Positions 8,304 through 28,487 of a stretch of DNA of 64,000 bases are shown one piece after another. The notes under the pieces were generated by a model. That model searched no databases. It was not told where the DNA came from and saw nothing but the letters and a program-made list of their open reading frames with translations. The stretch spans positions 2,008,501-2,072,500 of the forward strand of contig NZ_QXDF01000001.1 in assembly GCF_003550175.1 (NCBI RefSeq), in the 5' to 3' direction. How positions within the stretch are numbered: the stretch's first letter is position 1; every line of letters begins with the position of its first letter. The translations under genes were made by a program, and so were the position numbers. The stretch comes from Dichotomicrobium thermohalophilum. GTDB taxonomy: Bacteria > Pseudomonadota > Alphaproteobacteria > Rhizobiales > Rhodomicrobiaceae.

Positions 8304-10151
8304 ATGAACAGTCAGATGAACGGTAACGGCGCGGCCACATCCGCTCCGGGCGTGAACGGCCGCGCCTATCCCTTCAACGATCACAGCTACGATGTCGTGG
8401 TGGTCGGCGCGGGTGGTGCCGGGCTGCGCGCCACGTTGGGCTGCGCGGAAGCAGGGCTGAAAACGGCCTGTGTGACCAAGGTGTTCCCGACCCGCTCCCA
8501 CACCGTGGCCGCTCAGGGCGGCATTGCCGCGTCGCTCGGCAACATGGGCGCAGATGACTGGCGTTGGCACATGTACGATACCGTGAAGGGGTCCGACTGG
8601 CTGGGCGATCAGGACGCGATCGAATATCTTTGCCGCCACGCGCCGGCAGCGGTCTATGAGCTGGAACATTACGGCATGCCGTTCTCGCGGACCGATGACG
8701 GCAAGATCTATCAACGCCCCTTCGGCGGCATGACAACGCAGTTCGGGGAAGGCCCTCCGGCCCAGCGCACCTGCGCAGCGGCCGACCGCACCGGCCATGC
8801 GATGCTTCATACCCTCTACGGCCAGAGCCTGCGTCACTCGGCCGAGTTCTTCATCGAGTACTTTGCGCTCGACCTGATCATGGATGAGGACGGCGTATGC
8901 CGCGGTGTCGTCGCGCTTTGCCTTGACGACGGATCGGTCCACCGCATCCGCGCACACAAGACGATCCTCGCCACGGGCGGCTACGGCCGTGCCTATTACT
9001 CCTGCACGAGCGCGCACACCTGCACGGGCGACGGCAATGCGATGGTGCTGCGGGCCGGCCTGCCGCTGCAGGACATGGAGTTCGTGCAGTTCCACCCAAC
9101 CGGGATCTTCGACGCAGGCGTGCTGATCACCGAGGGCGCGCGCGGCGAAGGCGGCTACCTCACCAACTCGGAGGGCGAGCGCTTCATGGAGCGCTATGCG
9201 CCAAGCGCCAAGGATCTGGCCTCGCGCGACGTGGTCTCGCGGGCCATGACCATCGAAATCCGTGAAGGGCGCGGCGTCGGGCCGAACAAGGACCACATCC
9301 ATCTTCATCTCGAGCATCTGGACCCGGAGGTGCTCGCCGAGCGGCTGCCAGGTATCACGGAGGCGGCCAAGGTCTTCGCCAATGTCGACCTGACGCGGGA
9401 ACCGATCCCCGTGCTGCCGACGGTGCACTACAACATGGGCGGCATCCCCACGAACGTGCACGGCGAAGTGGTCAGCCCGCGCGGCGGCAACCCCGACTCG
9501 CCCGTTCCCGGCCTGATGGCCATCGGCGAGGCGGCCTGCGCTTCGGTGCACGGCGCGAACCGGCTCGGTTCCAACTCGCTCATCGACCTGGTCGTGTTCG
9601 GCCGGGCGGCGGCCAATCACTGCGCCGACACCATCGAACCGAACACGCCGCATCGCGAATTGCCCAAGGATGCAGGCGACAAGGCCATCGCCCGTCTCGA
9701 CTACTTCCGCTACGCCGATGGCGGCACCCCGACGGCCCAACTGCGCGCCGACATGCAGAAGGCGATGCAGGAAAACTGCGCGGTGTTCCGCACGCAGGAG
9801 ATCCTCGACGAAGGCATCGAGCGGATGGCAAACATCTGGTCCGGTGTTGAGGACATCAAGGTCACGGACCGCTCGCTCATCTGGAACACCGACCTGGTCG
9901 AGACGCTCGAGTTCGACAACCTGATCGCACAGTCGGCCGTGACGATCCATAGCGCCGCCAACCGGACCGAAAGCCGCGGCGCGCATGCGCGCGAGGACTA
10001 TCCCGACCGCGACGACGAGAACTGGATGAAGCACACGCTGTCCTGGGCGGACACCGAGGCTCTGAAGGTTCGGCTCGACTATCGCCCGGTGCACAGCTAC
10101 ACGCTGACCAACGACATCACTTACATCGAGCCGAAAGCGCGGGTGTACTGA
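8304..10151 (+). CDS. sdhA: Succinate dehydrogenase flavoprotein subunit
   Basis: Catalytic subunit of complex II; oxidises succinate to fumarate with covalently bound FAD. The 615-residue product has the dinucleotide-binding motif [12 protein letters not shown] near residue 33, the FAD-attachment region SHTVAAQGG, and the active-site segment QFHPTGIF. The arginine/histidine-rich C-terminal domain is full length. The first 20 residues (Asn/Gly/Ala-rich) are a variable leader; ATG 8304 is used, with a second in-frame ATG four codons later. The protein faces the cytoplasm. Confidence 0.98.
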   Translation: MNSQMNGNGAATSAPGVNGRAYPFNDHSYDVVVVGAGGAGLRATLGCAEAGLKTACVTKVFPTRSHTVAAQGGIAASLGNMGADDWRWHMYDTVKGSDWLGDQDAIEYLCRHAPAAVYELEHYGMPFSRTDDGKIYQRPFGGMTTQFGEGPPAQRTCAAADRTGHAMLHTLYGQSLRHSAEFFIEYFALDLIMDEDGVCRGVVALCLDDGSVHRIRAHKTILATGGYGRAYYSCTSAHTCTGDGNAMVLRAGLPLQDMEFVQFHPTGIFDAGVLITEGARGEGGYLTNSEGERFMERYAPSAKDLASRDVVSRAMTIEIREGRGVGPNKDHIHLHLEHLDPEVLAERLPGITEAAKVFANVDLTREPIPVLPTVHYNMGGIPTNVHGEVVSPRGGNPDSPVPGLMAIGEAACASVHGANRLGSNSLIDLVVFGRAAANHCADTIEPNTPHRELPKDAGDKAIARLDYFRYADGGTPTAQLRADMQKAMQENCAVFRTQEILDEGIERMANIWSGVEDIKVTDRSLIWNTDLVETLEFDNLIAQSAVTIHSAANRTESRGAHAREDYPDRDDENWMKHTLSWADTEALKVRLDYRPVHSYTLTNDITYIEPKARVY

Positions 10152-10197
10152 GCCGGCAATCGGCGCCGCCCCGCAACACGGCTGAGAAGGACACGAG

Positions 10198-10983
10198 ATG
10201 GTTCAACTGACGCTGCCGAAAAACTCGACGATCCGCAAAGGCAAGGTGTGGAACAAGCCCGAGAAAGGCGCGAAGGGCAACTTCAAGGCTTTCGAGGTCT
10301 ATCGCTGGAACCCCGAGGATGGTGAGAACCCGCGCACGGACACGTACTACGTGGACATGGACAAGTGCGGGCCGATGGTCCTCGACGCGCTCATCAAGAT
10401 CAAGAATGAGATCGACCCGACGCTGACCTTCCGCCGATCCTGCCGCGAGGGCGTGTGCGGGTCGTGCTCGATGAACATTGACGGGATGAACACCTTGGCC
10501 TGCACTCGCGCCAGCGCCGACAGCCGGGGCAGTGTCAAGATCTATCCGCTCCCGCACATGAGCGTGGTCAAGGACCTCGTACCGGACCTGACGCACTTCT
10601 ACGCGCAGCACCGGATGATCCAGCCCTGGCTGGAGACAACCTCCACGACCCCGGAAAAGGAGTGGCGGCAGAGCCGTGAGGATCGTGAGAAACTGGACGG
10701 TCTTTACGAGTGCATCATGTGCGCGTGCTGTTCGGCGTCCTGCCCGAGCTATTGGTGGAACAGCGACCGCTACCTCGGTCCGGCCATTCTGCTGCAGGCC
10801 TATCGCTGGATCGTGGACAGCCGCGACGAGGCGACGGGTGACCGCCTGGATCAGCTCGAAGACCCGTTCCGGCTCTATCGCTGCCACACGATCATGAACT
10901 GCGCGCAAGCCTGTCCAAAGGGGCTGAACCCTGCGAAAGCGATCGCCGAAACCAAGAAGATGATGGTGGAGCGGCGGGGCTAA
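10198..10983 (+). CDS. sdhB: Succinate dehydrogenase iron-sulfur subunit
   Basis: Electron-transfer subunit of complex II, 261 residues. The [2Fe-2S] cysteines are Cys82, 87, 90 and 102. The second domain has the [12 protein letters not shown] motif, with Cys172, 175 and 178 (plus Cys239) for [4Fe-4S], and Cys182, 229 and 235 for [3Fe-4S]. All cluster ligands are present. It lies 46 bp after sdhA and is the last gene of the operon; its stop codon overlaps that of the convergent ada gene by 4 bp, so there is no separate terminator space. Confidence 0.98.
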   Translation: MVQLTLPKNSTIRKGKVWNKPEKGAKGNFKAFEVYRWNPEDGENPRTDTYYVDMDKCGPMVLDALIKIKNEIDPTLTFRRSCREGVCGSCSMNIDGMNTLACTRASADSRGSVKIYPLPHMSVVKDLVPDLTHFYAQHRMIQPWLETTSTTPEKEWRQSREDREKLDGLYECIMCACCSASCPSYWWNSDRYLGPAILLQAYRWIVDSRDEATGDRLDQLEDPFRLYRCHTIMNCAQACPKGLNPAKAIAETKKMMVERRG

Positions 10984-12029
10984 TTGCTTTCACCACGCTC
11001 CCGCCTCAGCAGTTCCCGCTTGCGGTCGACACCCCAGCGGTAGCCGCCCAGGCTGCCGTCCGAGCGGAGCACGCGGTGGCAAGGGACTGCGACAGCCGCC
11101 GGGTTCGCGCCGCACGCGTTGGCGACAGCGCGCGTGGCAGCCGGCGAACCGATACGCTCGGCGATCTCCGCGTAGGTCGCCGTTTCCCCAAACGGAATGT
11201 CACGCAGGGCCTTCCAAACCTTGTGCTGAAACGCTGTGCCCTGAACGTCCAGCGGCAAACGAAAGGCGCCTTTCGGAAGGTCGATAAAGGCGACAGTTTC
11301 CGCCACGCATTCGCGTAAGTCCTCCCCAGCGGCGACGAGATGCGCGTTCGGGAACCGCGCACGCAATTCTGTCTCCAACGACTCGTCCCCGTCACCGAAA
11401 AAAATCGCGCATAATCCCCGCGCCGTTCCTGCGATCAGCACGCGCCCCACGATGCTGTTGGTCAGGGCATACCAGATCGCCTGGCCGCGCCCGCCCGCCT
11501 TGTAATCGCTGGCAGGCATCCCGAGCGCACGATGCGCCTGGACGTAAAAGCGCGCCGCGCTGTCATAGCCCGCCTCGTAGAGCGCCTCGGTAACACTCGT
11601 GGCACCTGGCAAGGTCTCGCGAAGGCGCGCCTGGCGCCGCGTGTCGGCATATTGCTTTGGCGACATGCCCACTTCGCGCTTGAACACACGCTGAAAGTGA
11701 AATCGGCTCATGCCCGCGGCCTCGGCGAGCGCGCTCAGAGGCGGCGGCGTCTCGCTCTCGCCGATCAGCTGGCAAGCGCCCAAGACCGCTTCCCCTGTCG
11801 CATCGGCCGCCGCGTCGGGCCGGCAGCGGAGGCAGGGGCGAAAGCCGGCCGCCCGCGCTTCAGCCGCGGTCTCGAAAAAGACAACATGCTCAGGCTTTGG
11901 CCGCCTGGCCGGGCAACCGGGCCGGCAATAGATGCGCGTGGTGCGTACCGCAAACACGAACGCGCCATCGCAGGTGCTGTCGCGTTCCAGCACCGCTGTC
12001 CAGCGCGCGTCGTCCTGGCTTGCCTGCAT
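10980..12029 (-). CDS. ada: Ada: methylated-DNA repair protein and transcriptional activator
   Basis: Removes methyl groups from O6-methylguanine and from DNA phosphotriesters, and in E. coli activates the adaptive response. The 349-residue protein has the N-terminal zinc/methyl-acceptor domain (Cys35, 39, 66, 69; Cys35 would be the phosphotriester acceptor), a central AraC-type helix-turn-helix, and the C-terminal alkyltransferase with PCHR (acceptor Cys317). The start at 12029 has an excellent GGAGGAGGGG site; an upstream in-frame start at 12080 is less likely. It lies 109 bp downstream of rpoC on the same strand, with a hairpin between. Confidence 0.95.
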   Translation of the reverse strand: MQASQDDARWTAVLERDSTCDGAFVFAVRTTRIYCRPGCPARRPKPEHVVFFETAAEARAAGFRPCLRCRPDAAADATGEAVLGACQLIGESETPPPLSALAEAAGMSRFHFQRVFKREVGMSPKQYADTRRQARLRETLPGATSVTEALYEAGYDSAARFYVQAHRALGMPASDYKAGGRGQAIWYALTNSIVGRVLIAGTARGLCAIFFGDGDESLETELRARFPNAHLVAAGEDLRECVAETVAFIDLPKGAFRLPLDVQGTAFQHKVWKALRDIPFGETATYAEIAERIGSPAATRAVANACGANPAAVAVPCHRVLRSDGSLGGYRWGVDRKRELLRRERGESN

Positions 12030-12110
12030 GACCCCTCCTCCCGACTCGCTTCGGCAGGCAGCGTAATGTGCTTGGGCCATGCAGGCAGCCCGTTTGTTGC
12101 GCCCAAACGC

Positions 12111-12137
12111 GCCGCAGCCCGCAGGCGGGACGGCGGC
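12111..12137 (-). terminator. Hairpin at the end of rpoC
   Basis: A two-part stem: GCCGC (12111-12115) with GCGGC (12133-12137), and inside it CCCGC (12118-12122) with GCGGG (12125-12129). It begins right at the rpoC stop and is followed on the minus strand by GCGTTTGGGC, so the U-tract is poor. It may reduce read-through from the rpoBC operon into ada. Confidence 0.4.
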
Positions 12138-12138
12138 G

Positions 12139-16353
<4,215 letters not shown>

Positions 16354-16530
16354 AAGTCGTCTCCTAATCCGGTAGCGCTGGGGCGCGCGCTACGTTAGGC
16401 CGTCAGGCGCCGCATTCCCCGCCATGCGGCGTCAGTGTCCGTTGTTCAGTCGCGCAGGCGCGGGGCGGGCATCTATCGATCTCTTTCACACCCCACGCCA
16501 TACGCAATCGTCGTCTCCCTCCGGCGTGCC

Positions 16531-20667
<4,137 letters not shown>

Positions 20668-20782
20668 CGTAACTCCTTGTCGCACCGCTCGGTCCGTGTT
20701 GCGCCTCTGAGCGGGTGAGGCGCTGGAAAAGCCGCTTGCCGCGCACGCTCATCCCAGCGCGCAGGGGAAGCTGCCTTAAGGT

Positions 20783-20809
20783 GGCCGGCGGGCGCGCAAC
20801 CCGCCGACC
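20783..20809 (-). promoter_or_regulatory. Hairpin in the rplL-rpoB intergenic region
   Basis: A 10-bp near-perfect stem (20783-20792 with 20800-20809, one G-U type mismatch) and a 7-nt loop, 34 bp after the rplL stop. No U-tract follows, so it looks more like an attenuator or RNA-processing hairpin than a full terminator. In E. coli the same place holds a partial terminator and an RNase III site that set the ratio of ribosomal protein to polymerase subunit. Confidence 0.5.
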
Positions 20810-20843
20810 GATCGCGTGTTGCGGGCGTTTGCCCGCCGAATGC

Positions 20844-21242
20844 TTACTTGACCTCGACTTTCGCGCCGGCGTCTTCCAGCTTTTTCTTGATCTCTTCGGC
20901 CTCTTCTTTCGGCACGCCTTCCTTGAGCGGCTTCGGCACGCCTTCCACCAGTTCCTTGGCTTCCTTCAGGCCAAGACCGGTGACGCCGCGCACTTCCTTG
21001 ATGACGCCAATCTTGTTGTCGCCGAAGGAGGCGAGGATGACGTCGAATTCCGTCTTCTCCTCTTCCGGCGCGGCTTCTGCGGCAGCTCCGCCCGCAGCGG
21101 GCATGCCGGCCATCGGCATCGCCATCGGCGCGGCCTGGGCGGAAACGCCCCACTCGTCCTCAAGCTTCTTCACCAGCTCGGCGACTTCCAGCACCGTCAG
21201 CTTGGACAGTTCTTCGTAAATACGATCGGTCGCTTCAGACAT
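20844..21242 (-). CDS. rplL: Ribosomal protein L7/L12
   Basis: Stalk protein of the 50S subunit that recruits translation factors. The 132-residue protein has the N-terminal dimerisation helices, an Ala/Met/Pro-rich hinge (about residues 36-62) and the conserved globular factor-binding domain starting [20 protein letters not shown]. It is slightly longer than the typical 120-126 residues because of the hinge. It follows rplJ by 53 bp. Confidence 0.98.
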   Translation of the reverse strand: MSEATDRIYEELSKLTVLEVAELVKKLEDEWGVSAQAAPMAMPMAGMPAAGGAAAEAAPEEEKTEFDVILASFGDNKIGVIKEVRGVTGLGLKEAKELVEGVPKPLKEGVPKEEAEEIKKKLEDAGAKVEVK

Positions 21243-21295
21243 TTTCCTTTACCTTGCTTCCGTTTGGGTTTCCGTTTTCGGGTGTTGCCAAGATC

Positions 21296-21850
21296 CTAGG
21301 CTGCTTCTTCCTGCTGCTGCTTGCGAGCCTGGAGCACTCCGACAAGATCGGAGGCCGGCGCGTTGAGCGTGCGTGCAAGCTTCTCGCCGGGCGCGTTGAG
21401 CGTCCGAACGAGCTTGCCTGCGGGCGCGTTCAGCACACCGACGAGCCGGGCCCGCATTTCGTCGATCGAAGGCATGTCGGCGAGCGCCTTGATACCCTCG
21501 GCGTCCACGGCTCCCTTGCCCACGATGCCGCCAACGATGATGAACTTGTCTTTCTCCTTGGCGAACTGTGCGGCAACCTTGGCCGGGGCGACCGGATCTT
21601 CCGCGTAGGCGATACCGGTCGGTTCGACGAACAACTCCGCGGCGTCGGCGCGGTCGGTGTTCTGCAGCGCGATCTTGGCGAGGCGGTTTTTGACGACCTT
21701 GAACCGAGCTCCGGCCGCTTTCATGCGTTCGCGGAGATCGGTCATCTCGGCCACCGTGAGTCCGGTGTAGCGTGCGACGACGACAGAGCCGGACTCTTCG
21801 AAGACATGGCCGAGGTGTTCGACCATCTCGACTTTTTCGGCTCGTTCCAC
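21296..21850 (-). CDS. rplJ: Ribosomal protein L10
   Basis: Base of the L12 stalk and, in bacteria generally, autogenous repressor of its own leader. A GTG start at 21850 (VERAEKVEMVEHL) has GGAGA just upstream and matches the family N-terminus; an ATG at 21910 in the same frame would add 20 atypical residues. The resulting 184-residue protein ends with three exact 11-residue repeats (140-150, 151-161, 162-172), each beginning LNAP, in the C-terminal helix that binds L12 dimers. It is a little longer than the roughly 172 residues common in relatives. Confidence 0.95.
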   Translation of the reverse strand: MERAEKVEMVEHLGHVFEESGSVVVARYTGLTVAEMTDLRERMKAAGARFKVVKNRLAKIALQNTDRADAAELFVEPTGIAYAEDPVAPAKVAAQFAKEKDKFIIVGGIVGKGAVDAEGIKALADMPSIDEMRARLVGVLNAPAGKLVRTLNAPGEKLARTLNAPASDLVGVLQARKQQQEEAA

Positions 21851-22197
21851 CGCGTCTCTCCAAGGTTCACTGGCGGGGCCGGCAAGGCCGACCTCCACCG
21901 CTTCCACCATGTCGCCAGCCTTTCAGGAAGGCCCGAGCGACAGCTGAGATAACCTGTCCCAAGGGCCGTGGCTGACGCCCAAACGGAAAGCTTGGCGTTC
22001 AGTCACGTGGACGCTTTCGCGAAACGAATTTTCGTTTCGATCCAGCGCCTCACCCCTGTCTATTGTGGGCCCCTTGCGGGATTAAGCCGTTTCCGGCACC
22101 CCCAGTCTCGGACAGGATTTTGCCGAGCCTTGCAGCCCGGCACTTTCCGGCGCGAACGCCGGAAACAGGTTGGCGGCACGGGGCCGCCTGAAATTTT
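21851..22197 (-). promoter_or_regulatory. rplJ leader region with hairpins
   Basis: A 347-bp gap between rplA and rplJ without a supported gene. Next to the rplA stop is a perfect 9-bp stem closed by a UUCG tetraloop on the transcript strand (22144-22165). Nearer rplJ is a 9-bp palindromic stem with a 2-nt loop (22020-22039). Between that and rplJ, CTGACGCC (from about 21972) can pair with GGCGTTCAG with one bulge. The position and bulged stem fit an L10-L12 autoregulatory leader; a promoter for rplJL-rpoBC may lie here too. Confidence 0.5.
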
Positions 22198-22896
22198 CTA
22201 GGCGCTCAACACGCTCTGCGTGTCCACCTGAACGCCCGGTCCCATCGTCGAGGTGAGCGACAGCTTCTTCAGATAAGTGCCCTTCGCGCCGGCGGGCTTC
22301 GCCTTCATCACCGCATCGGCGAAGGCGCGGATGTTCTCCACCAGCGCATCCTCGGGGAAGCTTGCCTTGCCCACACCAGCATGGACGATGCCGGCCTTCT
22401 CGACCCGAAACTCGACCGCGCCGCCCTTGGCAGAGCGCACGGCCTCGGCGATATCGTTGGTCACGGTGCCGACCTTCGGGTTGGGCATCATGCCCCGCGG
22501 GCCCAGCACCTTACCGAGCCGGCCGACCAACGGCATCATGTCCGGGGTAGCAATACATTTATCAAAGTTGATATTTCCTTTCTGAACCTCTTCGACCAGG
22601 TCCTCGGCGCCCACCACTTCCGCGCCGGCCTCGCGCGCCTCGTCCTGGCGCTCCGGCTTGGCGAACACTGCCACGCGCACCTCTCGGCCGGTGCCGTTCG
22701 GAAGCTGGCAAACCCCGCGCACCATCTGGTCGGCGTGGCGCGGATCGACGCCCAGGTTGACAGCGACTTCGACCGTCTCATCGAATTTCGCCACGGCGTT
22801 CTCCTTGACCAGCTTCACCGCTTCGGCGACGTCATAGGTCTTCCCGGTCTCAATGTTCTCGCGCAGGTTCCGCAAGCGTTTTCCAACCTTTGCCAT
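22198..22896 (-). CDS. rplA: Ribosomal protein L1
   Basis: Binds 23S rRNA at the L1 stalk and, in many bacteria, represses its own rplKA message. 232 residues, standard length, starting [11 protein letters not shown]. The signature region [20 protein letters not shown] and the segment [11 protein letters not shown] are both intact. It follows rplK by only 5 bp, so the two form one translational unit. Confidence 0.98.
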   Translation of the reverse strand: MAKVGKRLRNLRENIETGKTYDVAEAVKLVKENAVAKFDETVEVAVNLGVDPRHADQMVRGVCQLPNGTGREVRVAVFAKPERQDEAREAGAEVVGAEDLVEEVQKGNINFDKCIATPDMMPLVGRLGKVLGPRGMMPNPKVGTVTNDIAEAVRSAKGGAVEFRVEKAGIVHAGVGKASFPEDALVENIRAFADAVMKAKPAGAKGTYLKKLSLTSTMGPGVQVDTQSVLSA

Positions 22897-22901
22897 TGTC
22901 C

Positions 22902-23330
22902 TTACTCCTGCACCGCCAGACCCATGGACTTCGCCGACCCCTCGACAATGCGCATGGCATCCTCGATGTCGTCGGTGTTGAAATCCTTCATCTTCGTCTC
23001 GGCGATCTCGCGAATCTGATCGCGCGTCACCGTTCCGGCCTTCTGGCGGCCCGGCTCCTTGCTGCCGGACTTCAGCCCCGCCGCCTTCTTCAAGAAGTAC
23101 GTCGCCGGCGGCGTCTTCATCGTGAAGGTGAAGGATTTGTCCTGATAGATCGTGATGAGCACGGGCACCGGCGCGCCGGGCTCGATCTCGCCGGACGCGG
23201 CGTTGAACGCCTTGCAGAACTCCATGATGTTCAGACCGCGCTGACCAAGCGCCGGGCCGATCGGCGGCGACGGATTGGCCTGGCCGGCCGGAACCTGCAA
23301 TTTGAGATATCCTGTTACCTTTTTCGCCAT
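22902..23330 (-). CDS. rplK: Ribosomal protein L11
   Basis: Part of the GTPase-associated centre of the 50S subunit and needed for the stringent response in bacteria generally. 142 residues, usual length, starting [20 protein letters not shown] and containing the proline-rich [19 protein letters not shown] segment contacted by thiostrepton in other species. AGGGGAAACTG before the ATG is a good ribosome-binding site. A 206-bp spacer with hairpins separates it from nusG. Confidence 0.98.
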   Translation of the reverse strand: MAKKVTGYLKLQVPAGQANPSPPIGPALGQRGLNIMEFCKAFNAASGEIEPGAPVPVLITIYQDKSFTFTMKTPPATYFLKKAAGLKSGSKEPGRQKAGTVTRDQIREIAETKMKDFNTDDIEDAMRIVEGSAKSMGLAVQE

Positions 23331-23536
23331 CAGTTTCCCCTAAGACATTCGTGGCAAGCTGTTGTTGCCTCGGGTTAGCGGTTCAACGGGCGGCGAGCCC
23401 TCCCGCAAACTGCCTCCGCGCGCGGAGGCTTCGGATTGTCACGGCGGTGATACGCCGTGATCAAAGTCGGCTGTTGCCGATAACTGACCTGATTTCGCCC
23501 CCCCCCCGGTTCCTTATCGCACCGCCGCGATGGCGG
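23331..23536 (-). promoter_or_regulatory. nusG-rplK intergenic region with two hairpins and a G10 run
   Basis: Two perfect inverted repeats: an 18-bp GC palindrome at 23412-23429, and an 8-bp stem with 6-nt loop at 23439-23460. A run of ten C on the plus strand (ten G in the transcript) lies at 23498-23507, 29 bp after the nusG stop. The region may end nusG transcripts partially or hold the rplKA promoter and L1 control site. Confidence 0.4.
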
Positions 23537-24067
23537 TTACATCTTCTCGACCTGTCCGTATTCCAGTTCGACCGGCGTGGCGCGGCCGAAGATCGACACC
23601 GCGACCTTCAGGCGCGAGCGTTCCTCGTCGACCTCCTCGACAAGACCGTTGAACGAGGCGAATGGCCCGTCGGCTACCCGCACCTGTTCCCCGACCTCGA
23701 AGGTCACCGTCGGCTTCGGCCGCTCGACACCCTCCTGCACCTGGTGCAGGATTCGCTCAGCTTCGGCTTCGGAGATCGGGATAGGCTTGTTCTCGGCCCC
23801 GAGAAAGCCCGTCACCTTCGGCGTGTTCTTCACGAGATGATAGGTGGCGTCCGTCATCTCCATCTTGACGAGCACGTAGCCGGGGAAGAACTTGCGCTCC
23901 GCGCTGACCTTGCGGCCGCGGCGCATTTCCACGACTTCCTCCATCGGCACGAGCACCTCTTCAAACGCGTCGGCCAGACCCTGCGTCTCAGCCTCCTTCT
24001 TGATGCTCTCCGCCACCTTCTTTTCGAAATTCGCGTATGTGTGAACGATGTACCAGCGCTTCGACAT
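23537..24067 (-). CDS. nusG: Transcription termination/antitermination factor NusG
   Basis: Binds RNA polymerase and couples it to Rho or to the leading ribosome. 176 residues: an NGN domain starting MSKRWYIVHTYANFEKKVAE, with the conserved FPGYVLVKMEMTD segment, and a C-terminal KOW domain (VGEQVRVADGPFASFNG onward). It is 62 bp downstream of secE in the classical secE-nusG-rplKA order. Confidence 0.98.
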   Translation of the reverse strand: MSKRWYIVHTYANFEKKVAESIKKEAETQGLADAFEEVLVPMEEVVEMRRGRKVSAERKFFPGYVLVKMEMTDATYHLVKNTPKVTGFLGAENKPIPISEAEAERILHQVQEGVERPKPTVTFEVGEQVRVADGPFASFNGLVEEVDEERSRLKVAVSIFGRATPVELEYGQVEKM

Positions 24068-24129
24068 GGCCTGCTTGATGGCCCCTTCGTGTTCTTGAAT
24101 GTCGTGTGCTCGGGCGCGGTGCGCGGGCT

Positions 24130-24327
24130 TTAGCGGCCGGCGTCAAGCAGGAGGCTGACGACTCCGCCCAGAATCTGATCCGCGATGAAGAAGAAGAGCG
24201 AGGCCAGCGTCACCATGATCAGCACCATGATCGTGGTGATGATCGTCTCGCGGCGCGTCGGCCATGTGACCTTGGCCGTTTCCTGCCGCACCTGCTGGAT
24301 GAACTCGAATGGGTTGGTCTTCGCCAT
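24130..24327 (-). CDS. secE: Preprotein translocase subunit SecE
   Basis: Essential small subunit of the SecYEG channel. 65 residues: a conserved amphipathic helix (VRQETAKVTWPTRRE) followed by one transmembrane helix, the short single-span form usual in Alphaproteobacteria. The frame is open upstream to 24441, but that part runs into tRNA-Trp, so ATG 24327 (MAKTNPFEFI) is the real start. Confidence 0.96.
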   Translation of the reverse strand: MAKTNPFEFIQQVRQETAKVTWPTRRETIITTIMVLIMVTLASLFFFIADQILGGVVSLLLDAGR

Positions 24328-24411
24328 GCTGCACCAAATTCCGCCGCACCGAACCGTCGCGAAGCGTCGCGGCCGCGTCGTCCATAGCTCCGGCGAGGCC
24401 GGCCCTCCGAA

Positions 24412-24488
24412 TGGCAGGAGTGGAGGGACTCGAACCCCCAACCCCCGGTTTTGGAGACCGGTGCTCTAGCCGATTGAGCTACACTCCT
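24412..24488 (-). tRNA. trnW: tRNA-Trp (anticodon CCA)
   Basis: A complete cloverleaf on the minus strand. The acceptor stem AGGAGTG (24488-24482) pairs with CACTCCT (24422-24416), the discriminator is G, and the 3' CCA is encoded (24414-24412). The anticodon loop is CTCCAAA with anticodon CCA, and the T-arm GGTTCGAGTCC is canonical. It sits directly upstream of secE, the widespread tRNA-Trp-secE-nusG arrangement. Confidence 0.97.
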
Positions 24489-24703
24489 CCACACGCCCGG
24501 ACACCGAGCGCCAAAAAAACGCGACAACGCGACCCAGCCCCTGTCAGCCTGACCATTCATCAAACCTTGGGGAGGAGCCGCAACAGCTTCTGATGCCTTT
24601 GTAAACCTGAGCCTTGACAAATAACACCGAACGACGGGGAACGCCAGCAGAAAATTGTTGATTTCCTGTTGAAAGTTGATCCACGCCGTCGGCCGGCCCG
24701 GTC

Positions 24704-24777
24704 TGGAGCGGGTGAGGGGAATCGAACCCCCGTCTTGAGCTTGGAAGGCTCCTGCTCTACCATTGAGCTACACCCGC
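24704..24777 (-). tRNA. trnG: tRNA-Gly (anticodon UCC)
   Basis: A 74-nt cloverleaf on the minus strand. The acceptor GCGGGTG (24777-24771) pairs with CACCCGC (24714-24708), the discriminator is U, and CCA is encoded (24706-24704). The anticodon loop CTTCCAA gives UCC, and the T-arm contains GGTTCGATTCC. It lies 215 bp upstream of tRNA-Trp. Confidence 0.97.
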
Positions 24778-24808
24778 CTGACGTCCAGATGCCGAAATCG
24801 CCCGAGTC

Positions 24809-24837
24809 TCATCACCTCAATTTAGAGCGGATGTCAA
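24809..24837 (-). promoter_or_regulatory. Candidate promoter for tRNA-Gly
   Basis: A perfect -35 hexamer TTGACA on the minus strand (24837-24832), then a 17-bp spacer and a poor -10 TGATGA (24814-24809). The distance to the tRNA 5' end (24777) leaves a short leader. The -35 is convincing, the -10 is not. Confidence 0.4.
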
Positions 24838-24935
24838 GAACACAAGCCCAGGGCCGCACACCGGTCAGAGATGGCTGCTTTCCGGCCGCGACGCGAGATA
24901 GCCGTGCACAGCTCCAGCGCGACCAGTTCCCGCGA

Positions 24936-24963
24936 TTGCGTATGCGCTTTCAATCGCTATATC
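24936..24963 (+). promoter_or_regulatory. Candidate promoter for gyrA
   Basis: TTGCGT (24936-24941) and TATATC (24958-24963) with a 16-bp spacer, 76 bp upstream of the gyrA GTG. The same TTGCGT / TATAT pairing precedes tRNA-Cys, which supports it as the housekeeping promoter form here. Confidence 0.4.
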
Positions 24964-25039
24964 TCTTGTAGGTGGAGTAGGCGTTCCCGAACGCGCTCAA
25001 CCGACAGCTTCTCCGACAACTGACAAAGACCACCGTATC

Positions 25040-27808
<2,769 letters not shown>

Positions 27809-27836
27809 GCGCCCCGTGCATTAAGGAGCCATCCCC

Positions 27837-28448
27837 GTGTCGGCGTATCTTTACGGGGCGTTCGTGCTGGCCTGCGTCGTGCTCGCCGCCACGCCCGGGC
27901 CGTCCATGGCCCTGTTCATCGCCAACAGCGCCAGCCACGGCACGCGCGCGGGCCTGCTGACGGTGCTCGGCAACGGGCTGGGCCTGTCGATCCTCGTCGC
28001 AGCCGCCACGCTGGGGATGACCTCGGTGATGGTGTTCGTCGCCGAGTGGTTCGACGTCATCCGCTGGCTCGGAGCGGCCTATCTGGTCTGGCTGGGAATC
28101 TGGCGCTTCCGCGCCGCGCTTCAGTCTGCCCACGACATGCCGCAACCCGCCGCGCCCGGCAACGTGCTCTGGCGCGGCTTCATCGTGGCGCTATCCAACC
28201 CGAAGGTGCTTCTGTTTCTCGGCGCCTTCTTTCCGCAGTTCCTTGATCCGGCGGCGGCCATCGCGCCCCAGCTTGCCCTGCTTGCGGTGACTTTCGTTAT
28301 CGTCATCGTCGCAACGGACGCGTTGATGGTGCTCGCGCTTGGCACCGCGCGGGGATGGTTCCTCAACCGCCGTAATATTCTGGAAGGCTTCAGCGGAAGC
28401 GTTCTGGTTGTCGGCGGCATTTGGCTTGCGCTGGCGCGGCGCGCGTGA
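27837..28448 (+). CDS. LysE/RhtB-family amino-acid exporter
   Basis: A 203-residue inner-membrane protein with about six helices. It has the family's PGPS motif at 20-23 following the first helix and the ALSNPKVLLFLGAFFPQF segment in the middle of the protein. Members export lysine, homoserine, threonine or related compounds, and the substrate cannot be predicted. The GTG start is preceded by AAGGAG, and the gene starts 28 bp after gyrA, so it may be co-transcribed with it. Confidence 0.9.
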   Translation: MSAYLYGAFVLACVVLAATPGPSMALFIANSASHGTRAGLLTVLGNGLGLSILVAAATLGMTSVMVFVAEWFDVIRWLGAAYLVWLGIWRFRAALQSAHDMPQPAAPGNVLWRGFIVALSNPKVLLFLGAFFPQFLDPAAAIAPQLALLAVTFVIVIVATDALMVLALGTARGWFLNRRNILEGFSGSVLVVGGIWLALARRA

Positions 28449-28487
28449 CAGCTTGCGAAGCAGCGCGGTGTTGGTTAGGACTTTCGT

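Noticed and set aside
21851-21910. Longer rplJ start at the ATG 21910
   Set aside because: The extra 20 residues do not fit L10 proteins, and the GTG at 21850 has a well-placed GGAGA site.
23498-23507. G10 run as a programmed frameshift or phase-variable coding tract
   Set aside because: It lies after the nusG stop, outside any supported gene, so slippage there would not change a protein.
24328-24441. 38-residue N-terminal extension of SecE
   Set aside because: The extra part runs into the tRNA-Trp gene and has no coding character; the start at 24327 matches SecE.
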